From Thermoleophilaceae bacterium (GTDB lineage Bacteria; Actinomycetota; Thermoleophilia; Solirubrobacterales; Thermoleophilaceae), in assembly GCA_019683805.1 (NCBI GenBank), contig JADGHQ010000015.1, positions 1 to 42,985 on the forward strand: a stretch of DNA of 42,985 nucleotides. Reading direction: 5' to 3'. Shown here piece after piece: positions 35,990-42,985 of the stretch (position 1 is its first letter; each line of letters begins with the position of its first letter). The notes under the pieces are model-generated. The model was not told where the DNA came from. It saw nothing but the letters and a program-made list of their open reading frames with translations, and did no database searches. The translations under genes and the position numbers were made by a program.

Positions 35990-37176
35990 GACACCGAGAT
36001 GCAGAGCACGGCGTTGTGACCGCCGAACCCGAAGGAGTCGGAGAGCGCGAGCCCGCCCGCGGGCAGCGGCCGGGCCTCGCCGGGCACGTAGTCGAGGTCG
36101 AGGCCCTCCTCGCGCTCCTCGAAGCCCACGGTGGGCGGCGCGAGGCGCCCGCGCAGCGCGAGCACCGTGGCCACGGCCTCGACCGCGCCCGCGGCGCCGA
36201 GCAGGTGGCCGATGACCGACTTCGTCGAGGAGACCGGAATGCGCGCGGCGTGCTCGCCGAGCGCGAGCTTGAGGGCCATCGTCTCCGAGCGGTCGTTGAG
36301 CGGCGTGGAGGTGCCGTGCGCGTTCACGTAGTCGACGTCGGCGGGAGCGGCGCCGGCGTCCGCGAGCGCGGCGCGGATCGCGGCCGCCGCGCCCTCGCCC
36401 GAGGGGTCGGGCGCCGTGATGTGGTGCGCGTCCGAGCTCGCGCCGTAGCCGCGCAGCTCCGCCAGCGGCTCGGCGTCGCGCGCCTCGGCGACGTCGGCCG
36501 CCTCGAGCACGAGCACGCCCGCGCCCTCGCCCATCACGAAGCCGTCGCGGCGGGCGTCGAACGGCCGCGAGACGCCGCACTCCGACGTCGCGCCCATCGC
36601 CTCGAACGCGCTGCGCGCGAGCGGGGTCAGCGCGGCCTCCGCGCCACCTGCCACGGCGGCGTCCGCCTGGCCGGAGCGGATCAGCCTGAGCGCGGTGCCG
36701 ATCGCGTCCGCGCCCGCGGCGCAGGCAGAGGCAGTGGCGAACGACGGGCCGCGCAGGCCGCGCCGCATGGCCACGGCGGCCGCGGCGGCGTTGGCCATCA
36801 TCAACGGCACCGCAAGCGGCGAGACCCGCCCCGGGCCCTCGTCGCGTAGCACGTCGTGCTGGCGCCCGAGCGACTCGAGCCCGCCGATCCCCGTGCCGAC
36901 GATGCACGCCGCCCGGGTCGCATCGACCGGGGGCGCGCCGTTCCAGCCGGCCTGCGCGAGCGCCTCGTCGGCGGCCGCGAGCGCGAGCTGCGCGAAGCGG
37001 TCGGTGCGGCGCGCCTCCTTGCGCGTGAGGTGGTCGGCCGGGTCGAAGTCGGCGCAGCGCCCGAGGCCGTCCACGATCCCGCACTCGCCCGCGGCCCAGC
37101 GCTCGAACAGCGGGCGGGCGCCCACGCCGAGCGGCGTGACCGCGCCCACGCCCGTTATGACGACGCGCCGGCTCAC
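35986..37176 (-). CDS. fabF: 3-oxoacyl-ACP synthase II
   Basis: The 396-residue condensing enzyme elongates acyl-ACP with malonyl-ACP. The Cys-His-His triad is Cys152 in FATASACAAGADAIG, His287 in YVNAHGTSTPLND, and His324 in STKSVIGHLLGAAGA. The C-terminal GGHNAVLCI is typical. The start is the GTG at 37176, overlapping the acpP stop by 4 bp. It is slightly shorter than E. coli FabF but complete. Confidence 0.97.
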   Translation of the reverse strand: MSRRVVITGVGAVTPLGVGARPLFERWAAGECGIVDGLGRCADFDPADHLTRKEARRTDRFAQLALAAADEALAQAGWNGAPPVDATRAACIVGTGIGGLESLGRQHDVLRDEGPGRVSPLAVPLMMANAAAAAVAMRRGLRGPSFATASACAAGADAIGTALRLIRSGQADAAVAGGAEAALTPLARSAFEAMGATSECGVSRPFDARRDGFVMGEGAGVLVLEAADVAEARDAEPLAELRGYGASSDAHHITAPDPSGEGAAAAIRAALADAGAAPADVDYVNAHGTSTPLNDRSETMALKLALGEHAARIPVSSTKSVIGHLLGAAGAVEAVATVLALRGRLAPPTVGFEEREEGLDLDYVPGEARPLPAGGLALSDSFGFGGHNAVLCISVS

Positions 37177-37421
37177 GATGCGCGCGACACCACCAGGTCG
37201 ATCGCGTCGCCCACCGTCTCGAGCCGCTCGGCGTCCTCGGACTTCATCTCCACGCCGAACTCGTCCTCGATCACCTGGGCGAGCTCCACGAGGTCGAGCG
37301 AGTCGATGTCGAGCGACTCGAAGGTCGCCTCGCGGGTGATCTGGTCGCGCTCGGGGCCGAGCTTGGCGAGCGCCTCGAAGATGACCTCCTCGACGTGCTC
37401 CCTGGTTGCGGATACGGGCAT
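37173..37421 (-). CDS. acpP: Acyl carrier protein
   Basis: The 82-residue acidic protein carries the phosphopantetheine site Ser41 in ESLDIDSLDLVELAQVIEDE. The following helix GVEMKSEDAERLETVGDAID is typical of ACP. I chose the ATG at 37421 because AGGAG lies 5 nt upstream; the ATG at 37442 has no such site. It sits between fabG and fabF and is translated in coupling with fabF. Confidence 0.97.
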   Translation of the reverse strand: MPVSATREHVEEVIFEALAKLGPERDQITREATFESLDIDSLDLVELAQVIEDEFGVEMKSEDAERLETVGDAIDLVVSRAS

Positions 37422-37443
37422 CTCTGCTCCTCTCGTTGGCATG

Positions 37444-38169
37444 TCACGCGCTCAGCCCACCGTCGACGGTGAGCGTCGCGCCCGTCACGTACGCGGCCTC
37501 CTCCGAGGCCAGGAAGCGCACGCAGGCGGCGACCTCGGCCGGCGTCCCCGCGCGGCGCGCCGGGATCTCGGCGACGACGCGCTCGAGCAGCCCCTGGGTC
37601 ATCTCGGTCTCGACGAAGCCCGGCGCCACCGCGTTCACGGTCACGCCGCGCCGCGCGACCTCGGCCGCGACGGTGCGCGTGAATCCGATCAGGCCGGCCT
37701 TCGACGCCGCGTAGTTCGCCTGGCCCGGGTTGGCGCGCGGCCCGACGACCGACGCCACGTTGACGATCCTGCCGAAGCGCTCGCGCACCATGCGGCGAAG
37801 CGCGCGGCGCGTGAGGCGGAAGGCGGCCGAGAGGTTCGTGTCGATCACGCTCTGCCAGTCGTCGTCGTCGAGCTGCGGCGCGAGCGCGTCCGCGCGCACG
37901 CCGGCGTTGTTCACGAGCACGAGCACCGGGCCGAAGCGCTCCTCCAGCACGGGGAAGAGCGCGTCGGCCGCGCCGGGGTCCCGCACGTCCGCCTGGAGCG
38001 CCACGGCGCGCCCGCCCGCCGCCTCGATCGCGGCCGTCACGCGCTCGGCCCCCTCCGCGTCCGAGCGGTAGTTGACGCCCACCGGCCAGCCGTCGGCGGC
38101 GAGCGCGAGCGCCGTCGCAGCGCCGATGCCGCGCGAGGCGCCGGTGACGAGCGCGCAGCCCTTACGCAT
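37444..38169 (-). CDS. fabG: 3-oxoacyl-ACP reductase
   Basis: The 241-residue short-chain dehydrogenase reduces 3-oxoacyl-ACP with NADPH. The cofactor motif is TGASRGIG (9-16), with VNNAG at 86-90. The catalytic Ser140, Tyr153 and Lys157 lie in IVNVAS and ANYAASKAGL. PGFVETEMT and YVTGATLTVDGG complete the FabG pattern. Its start overlaps the fabH stop by 8 bp, and acpP follows after 22 bp, which fits FabG rather than another dehydrogenase. Confidence 0.96.
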   Translation of the reverse strand: MRKGCALVTGASRGIGAATALALAADGWPVGVNYRSDAEGAERVTAAIEAAGGRAVALQADVRDPGAADALFPVLEERFGPVLVLVNNAGVRADALAPQLDDDDWQSVIDTNLSAAFRLTRRALRRMVRERFGRIVNVASVVGPRANPGQANYAASKAGLIGFTRTVAAEVARRGVTVNAVAPGFVETEMTQGLLERVVAEIPARRAGTPAEVAACVRFLASEEAAYVTGATLTVDGGLSA

Positions 38170-39166
38170 CGGACGGCGCTCCCCACTCGCACACGGCCGC
38201 GCCCCAGGTGAGCCCGGCGCCGAAGGCGGCGAGCAGCACGCGCGCCCCCGGGCGCAGCAGGCCCTCGGCCTCCGCGTCGACCAGCGCGATCGGGATCGAG
38301 GCGGCCGACGTGTTGCCGTAGCGCGTGACGTACGCGGGCACGCGCTCCGGCGGAAGCCCGAGCCGCTCGCCGACCGCCCGCAGGATGCGCGCGTTCGCCT
38401 GGTGGTAGACGAACAGGTCGATCGCCTCGAGCGAGGTCCCCGCGAGAGCGACGGCGTCGAGCGTCGCCTCGGAGAGGCGGTCGACCGCCTGGCGGAAGGT
38501 GTCGGGCCCGCGCATCGCGATCACCGGGCGGGAGAGCGGAGCGCGGATCAGGTCGGCCCCCGTGCCGTCCGCGCGCAGGATCGCCGGCCCGATCCGGCCG
38601 GGCCGGGAGGGCAGCAGCACGGCGGCGCCGGCGCCGTCCCCGAAGAGCGCCGCGGTGGAGCGGTCGAGCGGGTCGACGTGGCGGGAGAGCACGTCGGCGC
38701 CGATCACGAGCGCTCCGGTGCTGCGGCCCGACTCGATCTGCGCGCAGGCGAGCGCGAGCGCCGCCAGGAAGCCCGTGCAGGCGGCGCCGACGTCGAGCGC
38801 GGCGGCGGCATGCGCGCCGAGCTGCGCGGCGACGCGCGGCGCGCCGTTCGGGATCAGCTCGTGGTGGCTCGTCGTGGCGAGCAGCAGGAGGTCGACCGCC
38901 TCGGCGCCCACGCCGGCGGCCGCGAGCGCCCGCTCCCCCGCGCGCGCCGCGAAATCGGTCATCAGCTCGCCCGGGGCCGCGACGCGGCGCTCGCGCACGC
39001 CGGTGCGCGTCTCGATCCAGTCCTCTGCGACGCCGAGCCGGCCCGCGACCTCCGCGCTGCGCACGACCTGCTCGGGGAGCGCGGCGCCGACTCCGGCGAA
39101 CGCCGCGCCCGCCTCAGGCGCCTCGAGCGGCCGCCGCTGCGCGCTCTCGCGGGCGAGCTCAAGCAT
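38162..39166 (-). CDS. fabH: 3-oxoacyl-ACP synthase III
   Basis: The 334-residue thiolase-fold enzyme starts chain synthesis by condensing an acyl-CoA with malonyl-ACP. The triad is Cys130 in LDVGAACTGFLAA, His255 in VYHQANARIL and Asn285 in RYGNTSAASIP. WIETRTGVRERR is a family hallmark. The first 20 residues are a short extension. The ATG at 39166 overlaps fabD by 8 bp. Branched or straight primer preference cannot be read from sequence. Confidence 0.96.
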   Translation of the reverse strand: MLELARESAQRRPLEAPEAGAAFAGVGAALPEQVVRSAEVAGRLGVAEDWIETRTGVRERRVAAPGELMTDFAARAGERALAAAGVGAEAVDLLLLATTSHHELIPNGAPRVAAQLGAHAAAALDVGAACTGFLAALALACAQIESGRSTGALVIGADVLSRHVDPLDRSTAALFGDGAGAAVLLPSRPGRIGPAILRADGTGADLIRAPLSRPVIAMRGPDTFRQAVDRLSEATLDAVALAGTSLEAIDLFVYHQANARILRAVGERLGLPPERVPAYVTRYGNTSAASIPIALVDAEAEGLLRPGARVLLAAFGAGLTWGAAVCEWGAPSDA

Positions 39167-40001
39167 GCGACATCGACATCGGGTCGGCGCTCACCGCGGC
39201 GGCGTCGGGGAAGATGCGGCGCACGAGGCCCGTGAGCACCTTGCCGGGCCCGGTCTCGAGGTAGGTGCGAACGCCCTGCTCGTCGAGCCGGCGCACCACG
39301 GCGGTCCAGCGCACCGGCCGCGTGAGCGCCTCGACGAGCCTGCGCCGAACGTCGTCGAACGGCTCCGCCGTCGTGCTGCAGAAGACCGGGAAGCGCGGCT
39401 CGCGCACCTCGACCGCCGCGAGCGCCTCCGCGAACGGGCGCACGGCGGGCTCCATCGCCGGCGAGTGGAAGGCGCCCCGGACCTGGAGCCGCAGCGCGCG
39501 CACGCCCGCCGCGCGGGCGCGCCGCTCGAGCTCGTCGAGCGCGGCCTCGGAGCCCGAGACGACAACCTGGTCGGGCGCGTTCTCGTTGGCCACCCAGGCG
39601 TCGAGGCCCTCGATCAGGGTCTCGGCCCGGGCGGTGTCGACGCGGAGGGCGGTCATGCCCCCGCCGTCGGCGCCGGCCTCGTCCATCAGCCTCCCGCGCA
39701 GCACGACGATTCGCAGCCCGTCCTCCTCGGAGATCGCGCCGGCCGCCGCGAGCGCCGCGATCTCCCCCAGCGAGTGGCCGGCCGCCACCGCGGGCTCGGG
39801 CCGCTCGAGCAGCTCGTAGCCCGCGAGGCTCGCGCAGTAGATCGCGGGCTGCGCGAAGCGCGTGCTCTCGGCCGCCTTCGCGCAGAGGTCGACGCCCAGC
39901 TCACGCTCGGCGAGCTCGAGCAGATCGGGGCGCCCCTGCCGCGCGAGCTCGCGCATGCCGGGCGTGTGGCTCCCCTGGCCGGGAAAGAGCAGCGCGTCCA
40001 C
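39159..40001 (-). CDS. fabD: Malonyl-CoA:ACP transacylase
   Basis: The 280-residue enzyme loads malonyl groups onto ACP. The nucleophile is Ser77 in AAGHSLGEIAALAAAG, and His179 is in RGAFHSPAMEPA. The N-terminal LFPGQGSHTPGM is the family start. The C-terminal LETGPGKVLTGLVRRI is also typical. The start is the GTG at 40001, without a clear Shine-Dalgarno. It heads the fab operon. A C6-N4-G6 palindrome lies 55-70 bp upstream. Confidence 0.96.
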   Translation of the reverse strand: MDALLFPGQGSHTPGMRELARQGRPDLLELAERELGVDLCAKAAESTRFAQPAIYCASLAGYELLERPEPAVAAGHSLGEIAALAAAGAISEEDGLRIVVLRGRLMDEAGADGGGMTALRVDTARAETLIEGLDAWVANENAPDQVVVSGSEAALDELERRARAAGVRALRLQVRGAFHSPAMEPAVRPFAEALAAVEVREPRFPVFCSTTAEPFDDVRRRLVEALTRPVRWTAVVRRLDEQGVRTYLETGPGKVLTGLVRRIFPDAAAVSADPMSMSHA

Positions 40002-40055
40002 GCCGGGACAGGCTCACAGCCGCCCGGCCGCTCCTGAAGGCCCGGCCCGGCGCGA

Positions 40056-40071
40056 CCCCCCGACCGGGGGG
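40056..40071. promoter_or_regulatory. C6-N4-G6 palindrome upstream of fabD
   Basis: CCCCCCGACCGGGGGG lies in the 96-bp gap between the response regulator stop and fabD. The same sequence, inverted, occurs at 42168-42183; with flanks the match is CCCCCCGGTCGGGGGGTCG read on the minus strand. It could be an operator or a short transcription stop; there is no T-run. Confidence 0.45.
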
Positions 40072-40097
40072 ACTATCCGGGATGCGCGGGGGGTGCC

Positions 40098-40712
40098 CTA
40101 CCCGATCAGGCCGAGCCGCTGAGCCCGCTGCACGGCCGCGGCGCGGTTGCGCACCGAGAGCTTCCGGTAGACCGCGCTCGTGTGCTCCTTCACCGTGTGC
40201 GGCGAGAGGTGCAGCCGCTCGGCGATCTCGCGGTTGGTCGCGCCGGAGGCGATCAGGTCGAGCACCTCGCGCTCGCGCGCCGAAAGGGAGCCGGCCGGAG
40301 GCTCGGGAGCCGGCTCGAACACGGTCATCCCCTTGGCGACCATCCGCACCGCGCGCGCGACATCGTCGCCCGACCACTCCTTCGACACGAAGCCGGACGC
40401 GCCGGCGGCCTTCGCTGCCGGCGGCGAGATCCGCCCGGCGCCCGAGATCAGCAGCACCTTGGTGGCGGGCGACTCGGACCGGATCTGCTCGCAGACCTCG
40501 GCGCCGGACTGGTCGCCGAGGAACAGGTCCACGAGGGCGACGTGCGGCTCGAAGCGGCGGGCCAGCTCCACCGCCTGGGCGCCGTCGCGCGCCGAGAGGC
40601 AGCGCTCGACCCACGGCTGGCGCGTGAGCAGAAGCCGGAAGCCCCAGTGCACGACGTCGTGGTCGTCGACCACGAGCACGCGCAGGCGGCGCCGGCCGTC
40701 AGGGTCGCTCAT
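40098..40712 (-). CDS. NarL/LuxR-type response regulator
   Basis: The 204-residue regulator has a receiver domain with phospho-acceptor Asp62 (HVALVDLFLGDQSG) and acidic Asp16-Asp17 (VVDDHD). A LuxR-type HTH follows (about 142-195: LSAREREVLDLIASGATNRE, IAERLHLSPHTVKEHTSAVY). The ATG at 40712 overlaps the kinase stop (ATGA), so kinase and regulator form a pair. Target genes are unknown. The fabD operon begins 97 bp downstream, with the palindrome in between. Confidence 0.94.
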   Translation of the reverse strand: MSDPDGRRRLRVLVVDDHDVVHWGFRLLLTRQPWVERCLSARDGAQAVELARRFEPHVALVDLFLGDQSGAEVCEQIRSESPATKVLLISGAGRISPPAAKAAGASGFVSKEWSGDDVARAVRMVAKGMTVFEPAPEPPAGSLSAREREVLDLIASGATNREIAERLHLSPHTVKEHTSAVYRKLSVRNRAAAVQRAQRLGLIG

Positions 40713-41821
40713 GCGGCCCTCCTCGGCACGACCAGGCGGACGCGCCAGCGGTCGTCCGGGCCGGGGCCGTACTCGACCACGCCGCCGTGCTGGACCGCCT
40801 GGTAGGCGGTGAGGCGCAGGCCGAGCCCGCCGCCCGGGGGCGAGTCGCGCAGCCCGTCGTTCTCGACCTCGAGCGAGAACGTCTCCTCGCCCGGGCTCAC
40901 GCGCACCGTCACGCGCGAGCCGCGCGCGTGCTTGTGGGCGTTCAGCAGCGCCTCCGCGAGCACCGCCTGGGCGAGCGGCTCGAGCTCGGGCGGCACCTCG
41001 CGCCCGGACGGCCACTCGACCTCGAGCGAGAGGTCGCGGTAGCGGTGCGAGAGCCGCTCGATCTCGTCCCGGAGCGTCGACTGGGTCTCGCGCGTCGGCG
41101 GCGCCAGCGGCCGCTCGAGCGCGCTGCGCAGCTCGCGCAGCGCCTCGTGGATCTCCTCCGAGCAGCGCCGCAGGTCCTCGGCGGTGGGCTGCGCGTCCGG
41201 GCCGAGCGCGAGCGACACGCCGAACAGCCGCTGCATCACCCGCTCGTGCACCTCGCGCGCGAGGTCGATGCGCTCCGCGAGGCGCCGCGCGCGCTCGTGC
41301 TGGCGCGTGGCGATGCGCACGCTCTCGGCGAGTGCGGCGGTCTTGCCCAGCGTCAGCAGCGCGTGGCGCTCGGCCGCGGTGATCTCGAGGCCGTCGCCGC
41401 CGCCGCGGTCGGCGATGATCACGCCGAACCAGCGGCCGCCCGCGGCGACCGGGGTGCAGGTGATCCTGCCCGCGTCCAGGAGCTTGGCGTAGCGGGGCGG
41501 CACCTCCTTCTCGAGGCGCTCCGACGACACCACCACGTCGCCGCTCGCCAGCGCGCGCTGCGCGATCGGCGTCTCCTCGAGCATCGCGTGCACGTCGGCG
41601 ATCGCGCTGCGCTCGATCCCGTGCGAGCCCGTGGCGCGCACCCAGCGCACCGCCTCGTCGTAGACGAACAGCACCGCCCGCTCCATCGAGGTGAGCAGGC
41701 AGACGGCCTCGCAGACGCGGTCGTGGAACTCGCGCGACGGCCGCGCCGCGTCGACGTCCGAGAGCAGCTCGGCCAGGAGGTCGAGCGTGTCGGTCCGGGG
41801 TGGGGTCAGGGAAGGGCTCAT
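40709..41821 (-). CDS. GAF-domain sensor histidine kinase
   Basis: The 370-residue cytoplasmic kinase has a GAF domain (about 28-165), a HisKA_3 dimerisation region with His192 in AREVHERVMQRLFGVSLAL, and an ATPase domain with the N-box AEALLNAHKHARGS and the G-box GGGLGLRLTA. No membrane helix is present, so it senses an internal signal. I use the ATG at 41821 (GGGG 7 nt upstream); the adjacent GTG at 41824 is possible. Its promoter may include TATAAC (41842-41847), which overlaps the stop of the upstream zinc-ribbon gene. Confidence 0.92.
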   Translation of the reverse strand: MSPSLTPPRTDTLDLLAELLSDVDAARPSREFHDRVCEAVCLLTSMERAVLFVYDEAVRWVRATGSHGIERSAIADVHAMLEETPIAQRALASGDVVVSSERLEKEVPPRYAKLLDAGRITCTPVAAGGRWFGVIIADRGGGDGLEITAAERHALLTLGKTAALAESVRIATRQHERARRLAERIDLAREVHERVMQRLFGVSLALGPDAQPTAEDLRRCSEEIHEALRELRSALERPLAPPTRETQSTLRDEIERLSHRYRDLSLEVEWPSGREVPPELEPLAQAVLAEALLNAHKHARGSRVTVRVSPGEETFSLEVENDGLRDSPPGGGLGLRLTAYQAVQHGGVVEYGPGPDDRWRVRLVVPRRAA

Positions 41822-41841
41822 CACGGAACCCCTGCCCGGCC

Positions 41842-41847
41842 GTTATA
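41842..41847 (-). promoter_or_regulatory. Candidate -10 box of the kinase gene
   Basis: TATAAC on the minus strand matches five of six -10 positions and lies 20 bp upstream of the kinase ATG, overlapping the TAA of the preceding gene. No -35 match was found. Confidence 0.35.
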
Positions 41848-42115
41848 GCGGAACGTCACCGATGCCCGGGTGCGGAACGGGATCGAGGGGACGAGCCTCG
41901 TGCAGGGAGAGCCTGAGCGCCTGGTCGGGCGCGAGGTAGACGCGGCGCTCGTGCCCGCAGCGGGTGCAGCGGCAGTCAACCCAGCCGTCCCAGGGCGTCA
42001 TCCCGAGGCGCCAGTCGACCTCGCCGGAAAGGCACGACGGGCAGGCCAGCGAGGCCGCGACGAGGCAGTCCACGTCGTCCGAGCGGAAGCTGGCGGTCTC
42101 CACCACCTGGGGCAC
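41843..42115 (-). CDS. Small zinc-ribbon protein
   Basis: A protein of about 90 residues has two Cys pairs, ACPSCLSG and CRCTRCG, spaced by about 20 residues (EVDWRLGMTPWDGWVD). This is a treble-clef/zinc-ribbon layout often used for binding nucleic acid or protein. I prefer the GTG at 42115 (MPQVVETASF); a TTG at 42121 is also in frame. I do not recognise a family. It is followed by the kinase-regulator pair, so it might belong to the same signalling unit. Confidence 0.65.
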   Translation of the reverse strand: MPQVVETASFRSDDVDCLVAASLACPSCLSGEVDWRLGMTPWDGWVDCRCTRCGHERRVYLAPDQALRLSLHEARPLDPVPHPGIGDVPL

Positions 42116-42167
42116 GCCCAAAGGATCACCGGCGCGCCGCCCAGGTAACAGGCGCGCGGGGTGACAA

Positions 42168-42183
42168 CCCCCCGGTCGGGGGG
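42168..42183. promoter_or_regulatory. C6-N4-G6 palindrome upstream of the zinc-ribbon gene
   Basis: CCCCCCGGTCGGGGGG is the exact reverse complement of the copy at 40056-40071. It lies in the 77-bp gap between the B12-binding subunit stop and the zinc-ribbon gene start, about 55 bp upstream of the latter. The two copies bracket the kinase-regulator genes. Confidence 0.45.
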
Positions 42184-42192
42184 TCGGGCGGC

Positions 42193-42633
42193 TCAGCCGC
42201 GGACGGCGCCGCGGATGAAGTCGATGATCTCCTGCGTCGGCGATCCCGGCGTGAAGACCTCCGCCACGCCGAGCCGCTTGAGCTCGGGGATGTCGTCGCT
42301 CGGGATCGTGCCGCCGACGGTGACCACGACGTCCTCCGCCCCCTGCTCGCGCAGGAGCTCGATCACCCTGGGGACGAGCGTCATGTGCGCGCCCGAGAGA
42401 ATCGAGAGCCCGACGGCGTCGGCGTCCTCCTGGACGACGGTCTCGGCGATCTGCTCGGGCGTCTGGTGGAGGCCGGTGTAGATCACCTCCATGCCCGCGT
42501 CGCGCAGCGCGCGCGCGATGATCTTCGCGCCGCGGTCGTGCCCGTCGAGGCCCGGCTTGGCCACGACGACCCGGATCTTGCGGCCCGAGGCCTGCCCGGC
42601 CGGCGGCGCCTGCGTGCTGCTGCTTGCTTCCAC
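42193..42633 (-). CDS. Methylmalonyl-CoA mutase, B12-binding subunit
   Basis: The 146-residue protein is a free-standing cobalamin-binding domain. The base-off/His-on motif is Asp30-x-His32-x-x-Gly35 in [37 protein letters not shown] and [20 protein letters not shown] complete the pattern. With the catalytic subunit next door it converts methylmalonyl-CoA to succinyl-CoA in propionate, odd-chain and branched-chain metabolism. The start is the GTG at 42633; a Ser/Ala/Pro stretch precedes the fold. The split two-gene form is common in archaea and some actinobacteria. Confidence 0.94.
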   Translation of the reverse strand: MEASSSTQAPPAGQASGRKIRVVVAKPGLDGHDRGAKIIARALRDAGMEVIYTGLHQTPEQIAETVVQEDADAVGLSILSGAHMTLVPRVIELLREQGAEDVVVTVGGTIPSDDIPELKRLGVAEVFTPGSPTQEIIDFIRGAVRG

Positions 42634-42666
42634 GGGGCGAGAAGGGTAGCCGAGTCGGACGGTGGG

Positions 42667-42985
42667 CTAGAAGACGGGCGACTCGGTGTAGGTGCCGAAC
42701 ACGCGCTGGAGCGACTCGACGATCTCGCCCTCGCTGGCGTGGACGCGTGCCGCCTCGACGAGCGCGGGCATCAGGTTCATCTGCGCGCTCGCGGCCGCCT
42801 TCACCTCCGCCAGCGCGTGCTCGACCGCGCTCGCGTCGCGACGGGCGCGGACCGCCTGCAGGCGGCCGATCTGCTTGCGCTCGAGCGCGGCTGCTGCGCC
42901 GTCAGCGACACGCCCGCCGTCTGGGCGTGGAAGCGCATCAGCCACGACTTCGGGTTCTTGGCGCCGTAGGTCTCGCGCAGCTCGC
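42667..42985 (-). pseudogene. Methylmalonyl-CoA mutase catalytic subunit, partial and internally deleted
   Basis: From the window edge one frame reads [20 protein letters not shown] then [12 protein letters not shown], the typical barrel segment of the mutase large subunit. At about 42887-42899 the similarity jumps, one base out of frame, to [20 protein letters not shown]. It then continues to the C-terminal end (NLMPALVEAARVHASEGEIV, ending TYTESPVF). In normal mutases these parts are separated by well over 100 residues. Either the assembly collapsed here or the gene is truly broken. The upstream part lies beyond the window. Confidence 0.8.

Overview
The window is about 43 kb of very GC-rich bacterial chromosome (by eye roughly three quarters G+C, with codons almost always ending in G or C). 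Gene families point to a high-GC Gram-positive: an Rv2578c-type radical SAM protein, an InhA-like enoyl reductase with a MaoC-type dehydratase, an alpha subunit of ATP synthase with a long C-terminal tail, and a CGAAC-N4-GTTCG SOS box. My best guess is an actinomycetote of the Thermoleophilia type (Solirubrobacterales or Gaiellales). That placement is inference; no rRNA gene is present. Both ends look like contig ends: the left edge is a G/C homopolymer mess inside atpG, and the right edge carries an internally shortened methylmalonyl-CoA mutase gene.

Layout, left to right. 1-4740 (minus): the F1Fo-ATP synthase operon atpZ-atpI-atpB-atpE-atpF-atpH-atpA-atpG, with a low-GC 11-bp tandem repeat in its promoter region. 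5381-8396 (plus): an amidase, a YjbQ protein and an SOS-box radical SAM protein. 8456-10634: an acyltransferase (minus) and a zinc-type CDF exporter (plus). 10731-15597 (plus): a glycan cluster with a DUF354 glycosyltransferase-like protein, a WcaJ-type sugar transferase, an AsnB-type amidotransferase and a WecA/TagO-type transferase. 15610-24293 (minus): a translation-linked group glyA, sua5/tsaC, prmC, prfA, DUF1385 and rpmE. It is interrupted by five envelope genes, including a cupredoxin-like protein, a large polytopic membrane protein and a 46-residue membrane peptide.

24412-29481: a membrane HD-GYP protein (plus), then an MFS exporter with a short upstream ORF, gpsA and a DMT-type permease (minus). 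29552-33043 (minus): etfB-etfA-ETF:quinone oxidoreductase, preceded by a perfect 16-bp palindrome that looks like a TetR-family operator. 33157-40001 (minus): a compact type II fatty-acid synthesis operon fabD-fabH-fabG-acpP-fabF-acyl-CoA carboxylase beta-maoC-fabI, nearly all of it joined by stop/start overlaps. 40098-42115 (minus): a LuxR-type two-component pair and a zinc-ribbon protein. 42193-42985 (minus): the B12-binding subunit and part of the catalytic subunit of methylmalonyl-CoA mutase.

Taken together, the right half couples fatty-acid synthesis to acyl-CoA oxidation (ETF to quinone) and propionyl/methylmalonyl-CoA metabolism. The left half holds energy conservation, surface glycan synthesis and translation genes. 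The observations most worth following are the SOS-box radical SAM protein with a C-terminal clamp-binding-like motif, the ETF-QO that lacks one of its four cluster cysteines, the ETF operator, and two inverted copies of a C6-N4-G6 palindrome. No tRNA, rRNA, insertion sequence or CRISPR array was seen.
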